From positions 180,516 through 244,515 of the forward strand of contig JAFTGH010000017.1 of assembly GCA_017458005.1 (NCBI GenBank): a stretch of DNA of 64,000 nucleotides. Direction: 5' to 3'. A model generated the notes under the pieces. That model had not been told where the DNA came from, ran no database searches, and saw nothing but the letters and a program-made list of their open reading frames with translations. Source of the stretch: Prevotella sp. (GTDB lineage: Bacteria > Bacteroidota > Bacteroidia > Bacteroidales > Bacteroidaceae). Positions 42,214-50,718 of the stretch are shown one piece after another; the stretch's first letter is position 1, and the number at the start of each line of letters is the position of its first letter. Position numbers and translations under genes: made by a program.

Positions 42214-43347
42214 TTATTTCTTAGTCACTACAACCTTATTGTTGCCCTCGTAACTGAGGAAGAGTTGTATGAAGTAAGTACCATCAGCATCGAGGTCCAA
42301 GTCCTTACCACTGTTATAAGTCAGATTGTCAAGAGCCTTAGGATCGTCGTTAGCACCACCCCAACTCCAAGTCCAATCGTGGTTTACACGGAACTTCATG
42401 GCTCCTGCTGTCAGATCGGCTGTTACCTCCCATGCACCAGTCTCCTCGTTGTATTCCATGTCGGTATCGTTGTCCCAAGAACCATTAACAGTACCAATAA
42501 TACTGATTACATCAATCTTCAGTAACTCATAAGTGAGATCTGCCATATTCACATTGACCTTATAGAAGCCTGGTTCGGTGATCTTAATATTGTCTGCACC
42601 TTCTGACAAAGAGCCTTCCTCTTCTCCGACACCCCAGTTAGTGCCAATGTTCCAGTCGTCCTTGTCCTCACGGAACTTGAACTCACTCTTAAGATACATC
42701 AGACCTGCATACTCACCAGTGAAGAGACCGTTCTCATCTGCGTCACTACGCAATGCATTAGAGGTTGCCCATTCTGTGTCATCACCAATCTCATAGATAA
42801 ACTCTGCATATTCTGTCACAGGAGGCATAGGAACAACTTTCAACTTCACAGAGTTAGAGTAAACGGCAGGAACACTCAGGTCTGCTAAAACAGCCTTACA
42901 GCGAACATAGATGTCAATGTTTGCAGGAATCTCACTATCGGGATCCCATCCCTTCACTTTAGCAATACCATTATTCAGTGCCTTACCTGCTACACCGCCA
43001 CTAACAGTAGTGAAACTACCAGTGACATCAGCATAAGTAGCAGGGGTAATCTCATTACCCTCAGCATCCAAAACAGCATCAACCCATGTGTCATCTACAG
43101 AAACCTGGAAAGAATAAGTTACAGGTACAGCAAATCCATAGTTAGGCTGATTCCATGTGAAATTCACCGTATTACTGGAAGCCAAGTCAATCAACTGAGT
43201 AGCATAAGCCGGTGTATTCAGTTTAAACTCGGTGGTCATGTTGTCTGTGTTTACAGTGGGATTGTCATCACGATCACTGTCACATGAGGCAAACAGCAAA
43301 GCGGCGACAGCCAAAAACAGACCACTCTTAAAATATTTTGTTTTCAT
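42214..43347 (-). CDS. SusE-like surface starch-binding lipoprotein
   Basis: This protein of about 377 residues has lipobox LLFASC; the start at 43347 is chosen because the longer frame adds nine residues in front of a normal signal peptide. The N-terminal Ig-like SusE domain (TEFKLNTPAYATQLIDLASS, VTYSFQVSVDDTW) is followed by two modules, the second with SIIGTVNGSWDNDTDMEYN. It ends in strands like those of the next gene. It belongs with susC and susD in the outer-membrane starch complex; overall shorter than the following paralogue by about one module. Confidence 0.85.
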   Translation of the reverse strand: MKTKYFKSGLFLAVAALLFASCDSDRDDNPTVNTDNMTTEFKLNTPAYATQLIDLASSNTVNFTWNQPNYGFAVPVTYSFQVSVDDTWVDAVLDAEGNEITPATYADVTGSFTTVSGGVAGKALNNGIAKVKGWDPDSEIPANIDIYVRCKAVLADLSVPAVYSNSVKLKVVPMPPVTEYAEFIYEIGDDTEWATSNALRSDADENGLFTGEYAGLMYLKSEFKFREDKDDWNIGTNWGVGEEEGSLSEGADNIKITEPGFYKVNVNMADLTYELLKIDVISIIGTVNGSWDNDTDMEYNEETGAWEVTADLTAGAMKFRVNHDWTWSWGGANDDPKALDNLTYNSGKDLDLDADGTYFIQLFLSYEGNNKVVVTKK

Positions 43348-43380
43348 ACTCAAATTTTTTATTGAATTCAACACATGCTT

Positions 43381-44976
43381 TTAATAACCGGCATTCTGCT
43401 CCAGATTGGAGTTCGACATGATGTCGCTTGACGGTATAGGATAGAGGTTGAAATGAGCGTCTACAGCATGAGCCGTACCAACATTACTATTCATACCTTT
43501 ATAAGCCCAGATATAACTGTCAGAGGTAAGTAAATTGAAACGTACCAAGTCTGAACGACGATGGCACTCCCATGCCAACTCACGACCACGCTCGTCAATG
43601 ATATCATTAGAAGTAGCAGATGCCAGAGAGTTCAAACCTGCGCGGGTACGAATCTGGTTGAGATACCACAAGCCATCATGACCATTCACATTGACACTAG
43701 CGCCACCAACTACCTGACACTCTGCAAGCATTAGGTAAACGTCACCCAAACGGAAGACGGGGAAGTCGGTATCTGTGAAGGAATTGGCATCCTCCAAGAT
43801 TGAGCCATCAGCCTTCAAATTGGTAAACTTTAAGAAGGAATAACCACCCTGCTCAAACTCACCAAGATCAAGGATAGCCTTACCGCCACCAGCCTTCACC
43901 TCATAGAAAACAGCACGCTGGTCGTTATCTGAGAACTTATTGACGAACTCTGGAGTCAGACGGAAGCCTGCCCATCCTGAACCACCCAGTCCGAAGTCTG
44001 CGGCATAGTCTGCCTGTCCACCACATGCGGCATTGATGATATAGGTAGTACCACCATAAGCCTTGGTGTTCAGGTGATCCTGATAGACACTGAAAATCAA
44101 TTCATGCCCAACACCTAACATTTGGTCATTATCTGCACAGAACATCTTGTAATAATCACTGGCTGACTCAAGAGTGTAACCAAGATCGATAATCTTCTTG
44201 CAATACTCTGCACACTTGTCATACTGAGCAGTACCAGTGTATACTTTTGCATTCAGATAAAGTTTTGCCAACAGCATATAAGCCAAACCTTTTCCTGCAC
44301 GATACTTCTCTGGATTGGCAGGAAGCACCTCTGCTGCACTTTCCAAATCAGTTACCATCCAATCAAACAGATCTGCGCGAGCAATACGCTCAGGATTAGC
44401 ACCACCTACAGAAGAATTCTCGTCTACAAAAGGTACATTACCAAAGAGGTCGATGACGTGGTAGTAACTCAAGCCACGAAGGGCACATGCCTCTGCACGG
44501 TACTGCTGCATAATAGCATCACTGGCGTTGCTGGCTGCGTCAATACGACGAATCACCTCATTACACAAAGATATCTGATAGAACATACGGGCATAGGCAG
44601 CAGTCACAAACACATCGTTTGTACTCCAGCACAATCCGTGCAAATCCTTAATCGTCTGGTCGTTCCAGTTCATTACCACCTCATCGGTAGGCAACTCCTG
44701 CAAGTTAACCAATGCACGAAGATACTGTCCGAAACCTCCATCAATAGTCTTAATGTCAGGATCACCGCTATCACCGTCAGGAGAACTAACAGACAGAGCA
44801 GAATAACACTTGGCAAGCAATTGATTATAGGTCTCTGTACTCGTCAGCACATTCTCTGGGGTGTCGAGGTTCGGATCAATAGGTGTCACGTCCAAGTCTC
44901 CCGTACATGCCGTGAACGACATGGCAGAGGCAATGGCAATCGTGAATATTCCGTTTTTTAATATATTTGTTTTCAT
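43381..44976 (-). CDS. susD: SusD starch-binding outer-membrane lipoprotein
   Basis: This 531-residue protein has lipobox MSFTAC. SusD features are AEACALRGLSYYHVIDLFGN, the FPVFRLGDVYLMLAECQVV block and the late RGRELAWECHRRSDLVRF. It lies 14 nt after susC and before two SusE/F-like genes, the standard order of starch loci. It binds maltooligosaccharide helices and caps SusC. The gene name follows the locus context; the binding residues themselves were not matched one by one. Confidence 0.92.
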   Translation of the reverse strand: MKTNILKNGIFTIAIASAMSFTACTGDLDVTPIDPNLDTPENVLTSTETYNQLLAKCYSALSVSSPDGDSGDPDIKTIDGGFGQYLRALVNLQELPTDEVVMNWNDQTIKDLHGLCWSTNDVFVTAAYARMFYQISLCNEVIRRIDAASNASDAIMQQYRAEACALRGLSYYHVIDLFGNVPFVDENSSVGGANPERIARADLFDWMVTDLESAAEVLPANPEKYRAGKGLAYMLLAKLYLNAKVYTGTAQYDKCAEYCKKIIDLGYTLESASDYYKMFCADNDQMLGVGHELIFSVYQDHLNTKAYGGTTYIINAACGGQADYAADFGLGGSGWAGFRLTPEFVNKFSDNDQRAVFYEVKAGGGKAILDLGEFEQGGYSFLKFTNLKADGSILEDANSFTDTDFPVFRLGDVYLMLAECQVVGGASVNVNGHDGLWYLNQIRTRAGLNSLASATSNDIIDERGRELAWECHRRSDLVRFNLLTSDSYIWAYKGMNSNVGTAHAVDAHFNLYPIPSSDIMSNSNLEQNAGY

Positions 44977-44990
44977 AATTCTTCTACTAA

Positions 44991-47975
44991 TTAAAAGTTG
45001 AGACTAACACCGAACAAGAACGTACGAGGACGTGGATACATATTATTGTCAATACCACCAGAAACCTCAGGATCAAGACCATCATAATTAGTGATGGTGA
45101 ATACGTTCTGAGCCGTAAAGTGAACGCGAATCCAGTCAGCAATCTCATAGGCAAGAGTAACCTTGTCGAGTTTGAAGAATGTGGCGTTACGCACATAGTA
45201 GTCACTAATGTAGCGGGCTGTGCTGAAATTAGAGAATGGAGCAGATGCTACACGGTTGGAGATAAAGTTATTAGTCCAAAGGTCAGCAATCATCTCACCA
45301 TCAGATGCTACATTATTATATACGTAGTTGTTGAAATTAGCACGAGCAGATGCAGACAAGGTCCACTTCTTGTAATTAACCTCTGTATTGAAGCCTAAAG
45401 TAACATCTGGATCGGGTTTGGTATAAACGTAACGGTCATAGTCATTAATGGCTCCGTCTGCGTTACGGTCTACAAAGACACCATCGAGAGGCCTTCCATT
45501 CTGATCATATACCTGCTGGTACACCCAGAAAGAGTTGATGGGATTGCCCACACTCTGCAATTGTACTACATTATCCACACCGCCGGAGATACCGCCTGTG
45601 CGAACACCAATATAAGAGGGATCATCATAAGCGGTCAACTTGGTGATTTCATTCTTGTTATATGCGAAATTCAATCCTACTTCCCAACGCCAGTCTTTTG
45701 TCTGAACAGGAACGGCATTGATGGCAACTTCGAAACCTGTGTTCTCCAAATCACCAACATTCATCAACAACATATCAGTCAAGTTAGTACCTGTTGTCAC
45801 AGGAATCGTGTTCAACAAGTCTGCGGTCTTACGCTTATAGATATCAATACTACCATTGATTCGGTTCTTCATAAAGCCAAAGTCAATACCTAAGTTATAG
45901 GTTGTTGTCTCCTCCCACTTCAACTGAGCAGCATATCCCATTGGTGAGATAGGAACGATTGTCTGGTTACCAAACATATAGTATGAGCCAGCCTGGTTCG
46001 TATGATAAGTTGGAATAGATGGATAATCACCCTGTCCGATATTCTGCTGACCAGTGATACCCCAACCTAAACGAAGTTTCAAGTTTGACAGCCAACTGAG
46101 ATTCTTGAGGAAGTTCTCCTCGTTAACGCGCCATGCAAGAGCAACAGCAGGGAACACACCCCACTTGTTGTTCTGGAAGCGAGATGTTCCATCACGACGA
46201 ATAGTAGCGGTCAACAAATAACGATCCATAAACGTGTAATTCAAACGACCAAAGAATGATACCAAGAAACTCTCTGTCTTGAAGAGAGGAGTAGTAGCAT
46301 ACTCTGTATTATTACCGTCATTTGACTGTTTAAAATCTGTCGTCTTGTTATAGAAATGCTGCCAAGAATAACCAGCCATCACATCGAAACGACTCATGAT
46401 AGAAGGCAACTCTTTCGCATAGGCAAGATAGAACTCTAAAGTCTGGTCACGACGCAACTGAGTATATTTCTCATAGAGACCAGCGCCATTCTGTGTCTTG
46501 TCATGATAAGAGATCTCACTCTGATAGTCACTATAGTTATAACCATTAGAGGTGGAAATATCAAGACCAAGGTTCAAGTTTGCACGCAAACCAGGAACAT
46601 ACTTAAACTTATAGTCAAATTGAGCATTACCTACGAAACGGCGAACATAAGAAGTCTTATCCTGCTGGTTCAACTGAGCCACAGGGTTCAGGACAGACAT
46701 CGTGTTAACAGAACCGTTGTTCTCCCAACGAGTGTAATTGCCATTCTCATCATAGACAGTCTTGGTAGGAATATACTTGACTGCGGCACCAATAGCACCT
46801 TCATCAGCAAAGTTGTTCTTAGTAAACACACCCTTAGCATTCAAATTAATGGTCAGACGATCATCAAGCAATGTTGGAGTCAGGTTCAAGCCAACAGTTC
46901 CACGATTCATGGATGAGGTCTTCAAGATACCATTGTTATCTAACCATCCTACAGAAACGCGATAAGGCATCTTAAAACTCTTGCTCTTATTCTGATAGCC
47001 ACCAGTTACACTAGCATTAGTCTCATAAGAGAATGATGTACGATAAATCTCATCCTGCCAATTCGTGTTCGGACCAATGATATTGCCGTCTGCGTCCATC
47101 GTTGCTCCAAGGGCTGCCATACCATTCTCACTGTCGCCATAATTAGCAACAAAGAAGTTATAGAGACCTTTACTATCCAGTACATCCACCTTCTTAGCAA
47201 TGGTCTGTACAGTAGCATTCATATCAACGGTGATTTTGGGCTTGCCAGAAGTACCTTTCTTTGTGGTAATCACAATCACACCATTAGAAGCACGGCTACC
47301 ATAAATGGCAGTAGCAGAAGCATCCTTCAAAATAGAGAAACTCTCGATGTCGTTGGGGTTGATTGTTGAAAGCACGTCTGCAGAACCAGAAATACCTGTT
47401 GAACTGATGGGCAGACCGTCAATAACAATCAGAGGGTCATTGCTAGCAGACAAAGAAGAACCACCACGGATACGGATTGTAGAACCTGCACCTGGGGCAC
47501 CACCATTAGTCGTAATTGTCACACCAGCAGACTTTCCTTGCAAGAGGTCAGCAGGAGAGGTCGCAAAACCTTTACCTAACTGATCTGCCTCAATAGACTG
47601 TACTGAACCCGTAGCATCACTCTTACGTACGGTACCATAACCGATGACAACCACATTGTCCAAAATGTTGGCATCCTCCTGAAGAGTAATGTCAAGATTA
47701 GCGGCTGCTTTCACGGTCTGGGTCTGATAACCCACATACGACACGCTAATGTCAGCACCTTGATTAGCCTTCAAGACGAAGTTACCGTCGAAATCGGATA
47801 CGGTAGCGGTCTGAGTACCAACCACACGTACCGTAGCGCCGATAATCGGTTCGCCCTGAGCATCTTTAACATGGCCTTTGACATCAATCTGCGCAAAGGC
47901 TCCCACCGAAAGAAAGAGTCCTAACAAGAGGACAAGCATCCTTAACGGAGTTTGAATGTTTACCTGCTTCATCAT
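44991..47975 (-). CDS. susC: SusC TonB-dependent maltooligosaccharide transporter
   Basis: This 994-residue outer-membrane protein has a signal peptide (LVLLLGLFLSVGAFAQ). A carboxypeptidase-regulatory-like domain (IDVKGHVKDAQGEPIIGATV) is followed by the plug (VVIGYGTVRKSDATGSVQS, IRIRGGSSLSASNDPLIVID) with the SusC mark ATAIYGSRASNGVIVITTKK, and then the barrel, ending in YPRPRTFLFGVSLNF. It imports maltooligosaccharides with SusD. Two adjacent ATGs (47975 and 47972) are both plausible. The promoter (48056-48063) leaves an 80-nt leader, with a LacI-type operator 54 bp upstream of the -7 box. Confidence 0.95.
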   Translation of the reverse strand: MMKQVNIQTPLRMLVLLLGLFLSVGAFAQIDVKGHVKDAQGEPIIGATVRVVGTQTATVSDFDGNFVLKANQGADISVSYVGYQTQTVKAAANLDITLQEDANILDNVVVIGYGTVRKSDATGSVQSIEADQLGKGFATSPADLLQGKSAGVTITTNGGAPGAGSTIRIRGGSSLSASNDPLIVIDGLPISSTGISGSADVLSTINPNDIESFSILKDASATAIYGSRASNGVIVITTKKGTSGKPKITVDMNATVQTIAKKVDVLDSKGLYNFFVANYGDSENGMAALGATMDADGNIIGPNTNWQDEIYRTSFSYETNASVTGGYQNKSKSFKMPYRVSVGWLDNNGILKTSSMNRGTVGLNLTPTLLDDRLTINLNAKGVFTKNNFADEGAIGAAVKYIPTKTVYDENGNYTRWENNGSVNTMSVLNPVAQLNQQDKTSYVRRFVGNAQFDYKFKYVPGLRANLNLGLDISTSNGYNYSDYQSEISYHDKTQNGAGLYEKYTQLRRDQTLEFYLAYAKELPSIMSRFDVMAGYSWQHFYNKTTDFKQSNDGNNTEYATTPLFKTESFLVSFFGRLNYTFMDRYLLTATIRRDGTSRFQNNKWGVFPAVALAWRVNEENFLKNLSWLSNLKLRLGWGITGQQNIGQGDYPSIPTYHTNQAGSYYMFGNQTIVPISPMGYAAQLKWEETTTYNLGIDFGFMKNRINGSIDIYKRKTADLLNTIPVTTGTNLTDMLLMNVGDLENTGFEVAINAVPVQTKDWRWEVGLNFAYNKNEITKLTAYDDPSYIGVRTGGISGGVDNVVQLQSVGNPINSFWVYQQVYDQNGRPLDGVFVDRNADGAINDYDRYVYTKPDPDVTLGFNTEVNYKKWTLSASARANFNNYVYNNVASDGEMIADLWTNNFISNRVASAPFSNFSTARYISDYYVRNATFFKLDKVTLAYEIADWIRVHFTAQNVFTITNYDGLDPEVSGGIDNNMYPRPRTFLFGVSLNF

Positions 47976-48055
47976 TTCATTTTTAAAGATTAGTAATATG
48001 TTTTTAGTTCACTTATCGTCAGAATCCTTGATATGCATTATCTGCATTCTCGTTG

Positions 48056-48063
48056 CAAAGGTA
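48056..48063 (-). promoter_or_regulatory. -7 element of the starch susC operon
   Basis: TACCTTTG on the minus strand. The edge of the LacI-type palindrome (48118) lies exactly 54 bp upstream. Confidence 0.7.
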
Positions 48064-48117
48064 AGATTTGTTCTCATTCGTTAATACTTTTTTTGAGTTA
48101 AAAGCGTATTTCTATAA

Positions 48118-48133
48118 ATGCAAACGTTTGCAT
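48118..48133. promoter_or_regulatory. LacI-type operator between susC and lacI
   Basis: ATGCAAACGTTTGCAT is a perfect 16-bp palindrome with the central CG typical of LacI/GalR operators. It stands midway in the divergent promoter region, 54 bp from each -7 box. An identical copy lies at 50616-50631. Confidence 0.85.
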
Positions 48134-48187
48134 GTTGCGGTATCTTAAAATAAATAAGGTATAAGAACTACCCAATGGATTTTTTTG

Positions 48188-48195
48188 TAATTTTG
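48188..48195 (+). promoter_or_regulatory. -7 element of the lacI-MFS unit
   Basis: TAATTTTG, ending 25 nt before the regulator ATG. It lies in the sequence GGATTTTTTTGTAATTTTG, which is repeated almost exactly at the malQ promoter. Confidence 0.6.
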
Positions 48196-48220
48196 TACCC
48201 AGAAACTAAAAGCCGACAAG

Positions 48221-49246
48221 ATGGAAGAGCATACTCCCCTGACGATGAAGGATATTGCCCGTGAGTTTGGCATCAGTGTTGCCACAGTCTCCCGTGCGTT
48301 GAAAGACTCGCCCCGTATCTCTGCGGAGCGTCGTGCCGCTATCCAGCAGTATGCCAGGGAGCATAACTTCACCCCTAACGTCATCGCTGAGTCGTTGCGC
48401 CATTCCAAGGTGCAGCCTATGAAGATTATCGGGGTTATCATTCCTGACTTCGTACATTACTATTTCGCCTCCGTGCTGAGTGGTATTGAGGAGGAGGCTG
48501 CCGCCCATGGCTACCGGCTGATGGTTGCCACCAGTCAGGAGAGTTACGAGCGGGAGGTGCGCATCTGCCAGTCGTTCTATGAGAACAAGGTGTGTGGCAT
48601 CATCGTCTCACAGGCAAAGGACACGCAGAAATACGACCATTTCCAACGGCTGATGGATGCTGGTGTACCACTGGTGTTCTACGACCGTATCTGTACGGGA
48701 GTGAACGCCAGTCGTGTGGTGGTGGACGACTATATGGGCGCCTTCAATGCCGTGACTCACCTCATCGAGACAGGATGCACCCGCATTGCCTTCTATGGCT
48801 CCGCTATGACGTTGGAGATCTCCAAGAACAGATATAACGGCTATAAGGATGCCTTGTTGAAACACGGCATCCAACCCGACCCAGAACTGATGCGCGTCTG
48901 CGACAACCGCACGGATGCTGAGGCGATAACTCCGGAGATACTCCAAAGTCCTACCCCCCCCAATGGCTTCTTTGCCGTCAATGATGATACGGCGATCGGT
49001 ATCCTCTATACCGCCAAGCGCATGGGGTTCAAGGTGCCTGACGACATCTCCATCTGCGGATTCACCAACGGCTACCGTGCCATCGCCTGCGATCCCATGC
49101 TGACAACGGTGGAGCAACGGGGAAAACTGGTGGGCGAGGAGGCTGCGAATATCCTCATCGGACACGTGGAGCGAACCATCCCACTCGACAAGGCGGAACG
49201 CAGAATCGTAAGAACTCGTCTGGTTATCAGAGGGACGACGAGATAG
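48221..49246 (+). CDS. LacI/GalR-family transcriptional regulator of the starch locus
   Basis: This 341-residue regulator has an N-terminal helix-turn-helix (TMKDIAREFGISVATVSRAL, residues 6-25) and hinge helix region (VIAESLRHSKV), then a periplasmic-binding-protein-like effector domain (IIGVIIPDFVHYYFASVLSG, GFFAVNDDTAIGILYTAK, ISICGFTNGYRAIACDPMLT). It should bind the two identical palindromes in this window and sense a maltodextrin or sugar. Bacteroides sus loci use SusR instead, so this locus has a different control. Constant operator-promoter distance suggests activation rather than simple blocking. Confidence 0.9.
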   Translation: MEEHTPLTMKDIAREFGISVATVSRALKDSPRISAERRAAIQQYAREHNFTPNVIAESLRHSKVQPMKIIGVIIPDFVHYYFASVLSGIEEEAAAHGYRLMVATSQESYEREVRICQSFYENKVCGIIVSQAKDTQKYDHFQRLMDAGVPLVFYDRICTGVNASRVVVDDYMGAFNAVTHLIETGCTRIAFYGSAMTLEISKNRYNGYKDALLKHGIQPDPELMRVCDNRTDAEAITPEILQSPTPPNGFFAVNDDTAIGILYTAKRMGFKVPDDISICGFTNGYRAIACDPMLTTVEQRGKLVGEEAANILIGHVERTIPLDKAERRIVRTRLVIRGTTR

Positions 49247-49291
49247 CATAGGAGTCCTAGGAACACTAGAAATACTAGATAATGTAAAAAT

Positions 49292-50614
49292 ATGAAACAG
49301 AAACCGAATTTACCCTTTTGGGGATTATGGAACCTCAGTTTTGGATTCTTTGGCGTACAGATAGCCTATGCACTCCAAAGTGCGAACATCTCCCGTATCT
49401 TCGCAACACTAGGCGCTGACCCCCATAACCTGAGTTATTTCTGGATACTCCCTCCATTGATGGGTATCCTCGTACAACCAATTGTTGGAACGTTAAGCGA
49501 TAAGACATGGACCCGCTTCGGTCGCCGTATACCTTATTTATTTATAGGAGCCGCTGTTGCCGTCCTCGTGATGTGTCTATTGCCCAACGCAGGCTCCCTA
49601 GGACTGACTGTTAGTGCGGCGATGATGTTCGGACTGATAGCCCTGATGTTCCTCGATACCAGCATCAATATGGCGATGCAGCCTTTTAAGATGTTGGTGG
49701 GCGATATGGTAAATGAGGAGCAGAAAGCGAAAGCCTACTCTATCCAGTCGTTCCTGTGTAACGCTGGTTCCGTGGTGGGTTTCCTCTTCCCTTTCATCTT
49801 CACATGGATTGGTATTAGCAATGTGGCACAAAAGGGTGTTGTACCCGATAGTGTCATCTGGTCGTTCTATGTCGGTGCCGCCATCCTGATTCTCTGCGTT
49901 CTCTATACCACATTGAAGGTCAAGGAGTGGAATCCACAGGAATATGCGGAGTATAATGGAGTTAGTGAGACTGATGAGGCTAACAAGAAGGAGGACGAAG
50001 GCTCTGCCAACTGGCTGACACTGTTGCGGAAAGCACCCTCCACTTTCTGGAAGGTAGGACTCGTCCAGTTCTTCTGCTGGGCCGCTTTCCTCTATATGTG
50101 GAACTATACCACTGGCGCTATCGCCGAGACGGTATGGAACACCACCGATCCTGCCAGTGAGGACTTCCAGGCAGCAGGCAACTGGGTGGGTGTGCTCTTT
50201 GCCGTACAGGCTATCGGCTCTGTCGTCTGGGCAACCGTCCTGCCACAGTTCAAGAACACAAAACTTGCCTATGCCATCAGCCTTATTATCGGTGGCATCG
50301 GCTTTGTCCTGGTGCCCTTTATCCATGACGCATACTTGCAGTTCATCCCCTTCTTGCTGATTGGTTGCGCATGGGCTGCGATGCTTGCTATGCCTTTCAC
50401 CTTTGTGACCAATGCCCTGCAAGGCTATGGACACATGGGCGCCTACCTTGGACTATTTAACGGTACCATCTGCATCCCACAGATTATCGCTGCCTTGTGT
50501 GGAGGTCTTGTCCTCACACTGGTAGGCAGTCACCAGTCCACCATGATGATAGTCGCAGGTGTTCTGCTCGTCATTGGCGCAGCCTGCGTCACCGTCATCC
50601 GCGGGAAGCGGTAG
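49292..50614 (+). CDS. MFS transporter, SLC45/maltose-type
   Basis: This 440-residue inner-membrane protein has about 12 hydrophobic segments. FWGLWNLSFGFFGVQIAYAL at the start, the cytoplasmic loop motif GTLSDKTWTRFGRRIPY and PFKMLVGDMVNEEQKAKAYS are the marks of the SLC45/sucrose-maltose branch. It probably brings maltose and maltodextrins from the periplasm to the cytoplasm for MalQ; exact sugar range is inferred from the neighbours. It follows lacI by 45 nt, and a second LacI operator lies directly after its stop codon. Confidence 0.87.
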   Translation: MKQKPNLPFWGLWNLSFGFFGVQIAYALQSANISRIFATLGADPHNLSYFWILPPLMGILVQPIVGTLSDKTWTRFGRRIPYLFIGAAVAVLVMCLLPNAGSLGLTVSAAMMFGLIALMFLDTSINMAMQPFKMLVGDMVNEEQKAKAYSIQSFLCNAGSVVGFLFPFIFTWIGISNVAQKGVVPDSVIWSFYVGAAILILCVLYTTLKVKEWNPQEYAEYNGVSETDEANKKEDEGSANWLTLLRKAPSTFWKVGLVQFFCWAAFLYMWNYTTGAIAETVWNTTDPASEDFQAAGNWVGVLFAVQAIGSVVWATVLPQFKNTKLAYAISLIIGGIGFVLVPFIHDAYLQFIPFLLIGCAWAAMLAMPFTFVTNALQGYGHMGAYLGLFNGTICIPQIIAALCGGLVLTLVGSHQSTMMIVAGVLLVIGAACVTVIRGKR

Positions 50615-50615
50615 G

Positions 50616-50631
50616 ATGCAAACGTTTGCAT
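50616..50631. promoter_or_regulatory. Second LacI-type operator, upstream of malQ
   Basis: ATGCAAACGTTTGCAT, identical to 48118-48133. It starts one base after the MFS stop and ends 53 bp before the malQ -7 box. Confidence 0.85.
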
Positions 50632-50684
50632 TATTTAACTTGTAAAACATGTCCCATAGGGTAAAGCCTTATGGGATTTTTTTG

Positions 50685-50692
50685 TACTTTTG
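50685..50692 (+). promoter_or_regulatory. -7 element of the malQ operon
   Basis: TACTTTTG within GGATTTTTTTGTACTTTTG, one base different from the lacI promoter sequence. It ends 26 nt before the malQ ATG and probably drives malQ, susB, pullulanase and neopullulanase genes. Confidence 0.7.
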
Positions 50693-50718
50693 GCGGCAGA
50701 AACTATAAATATACGCTT

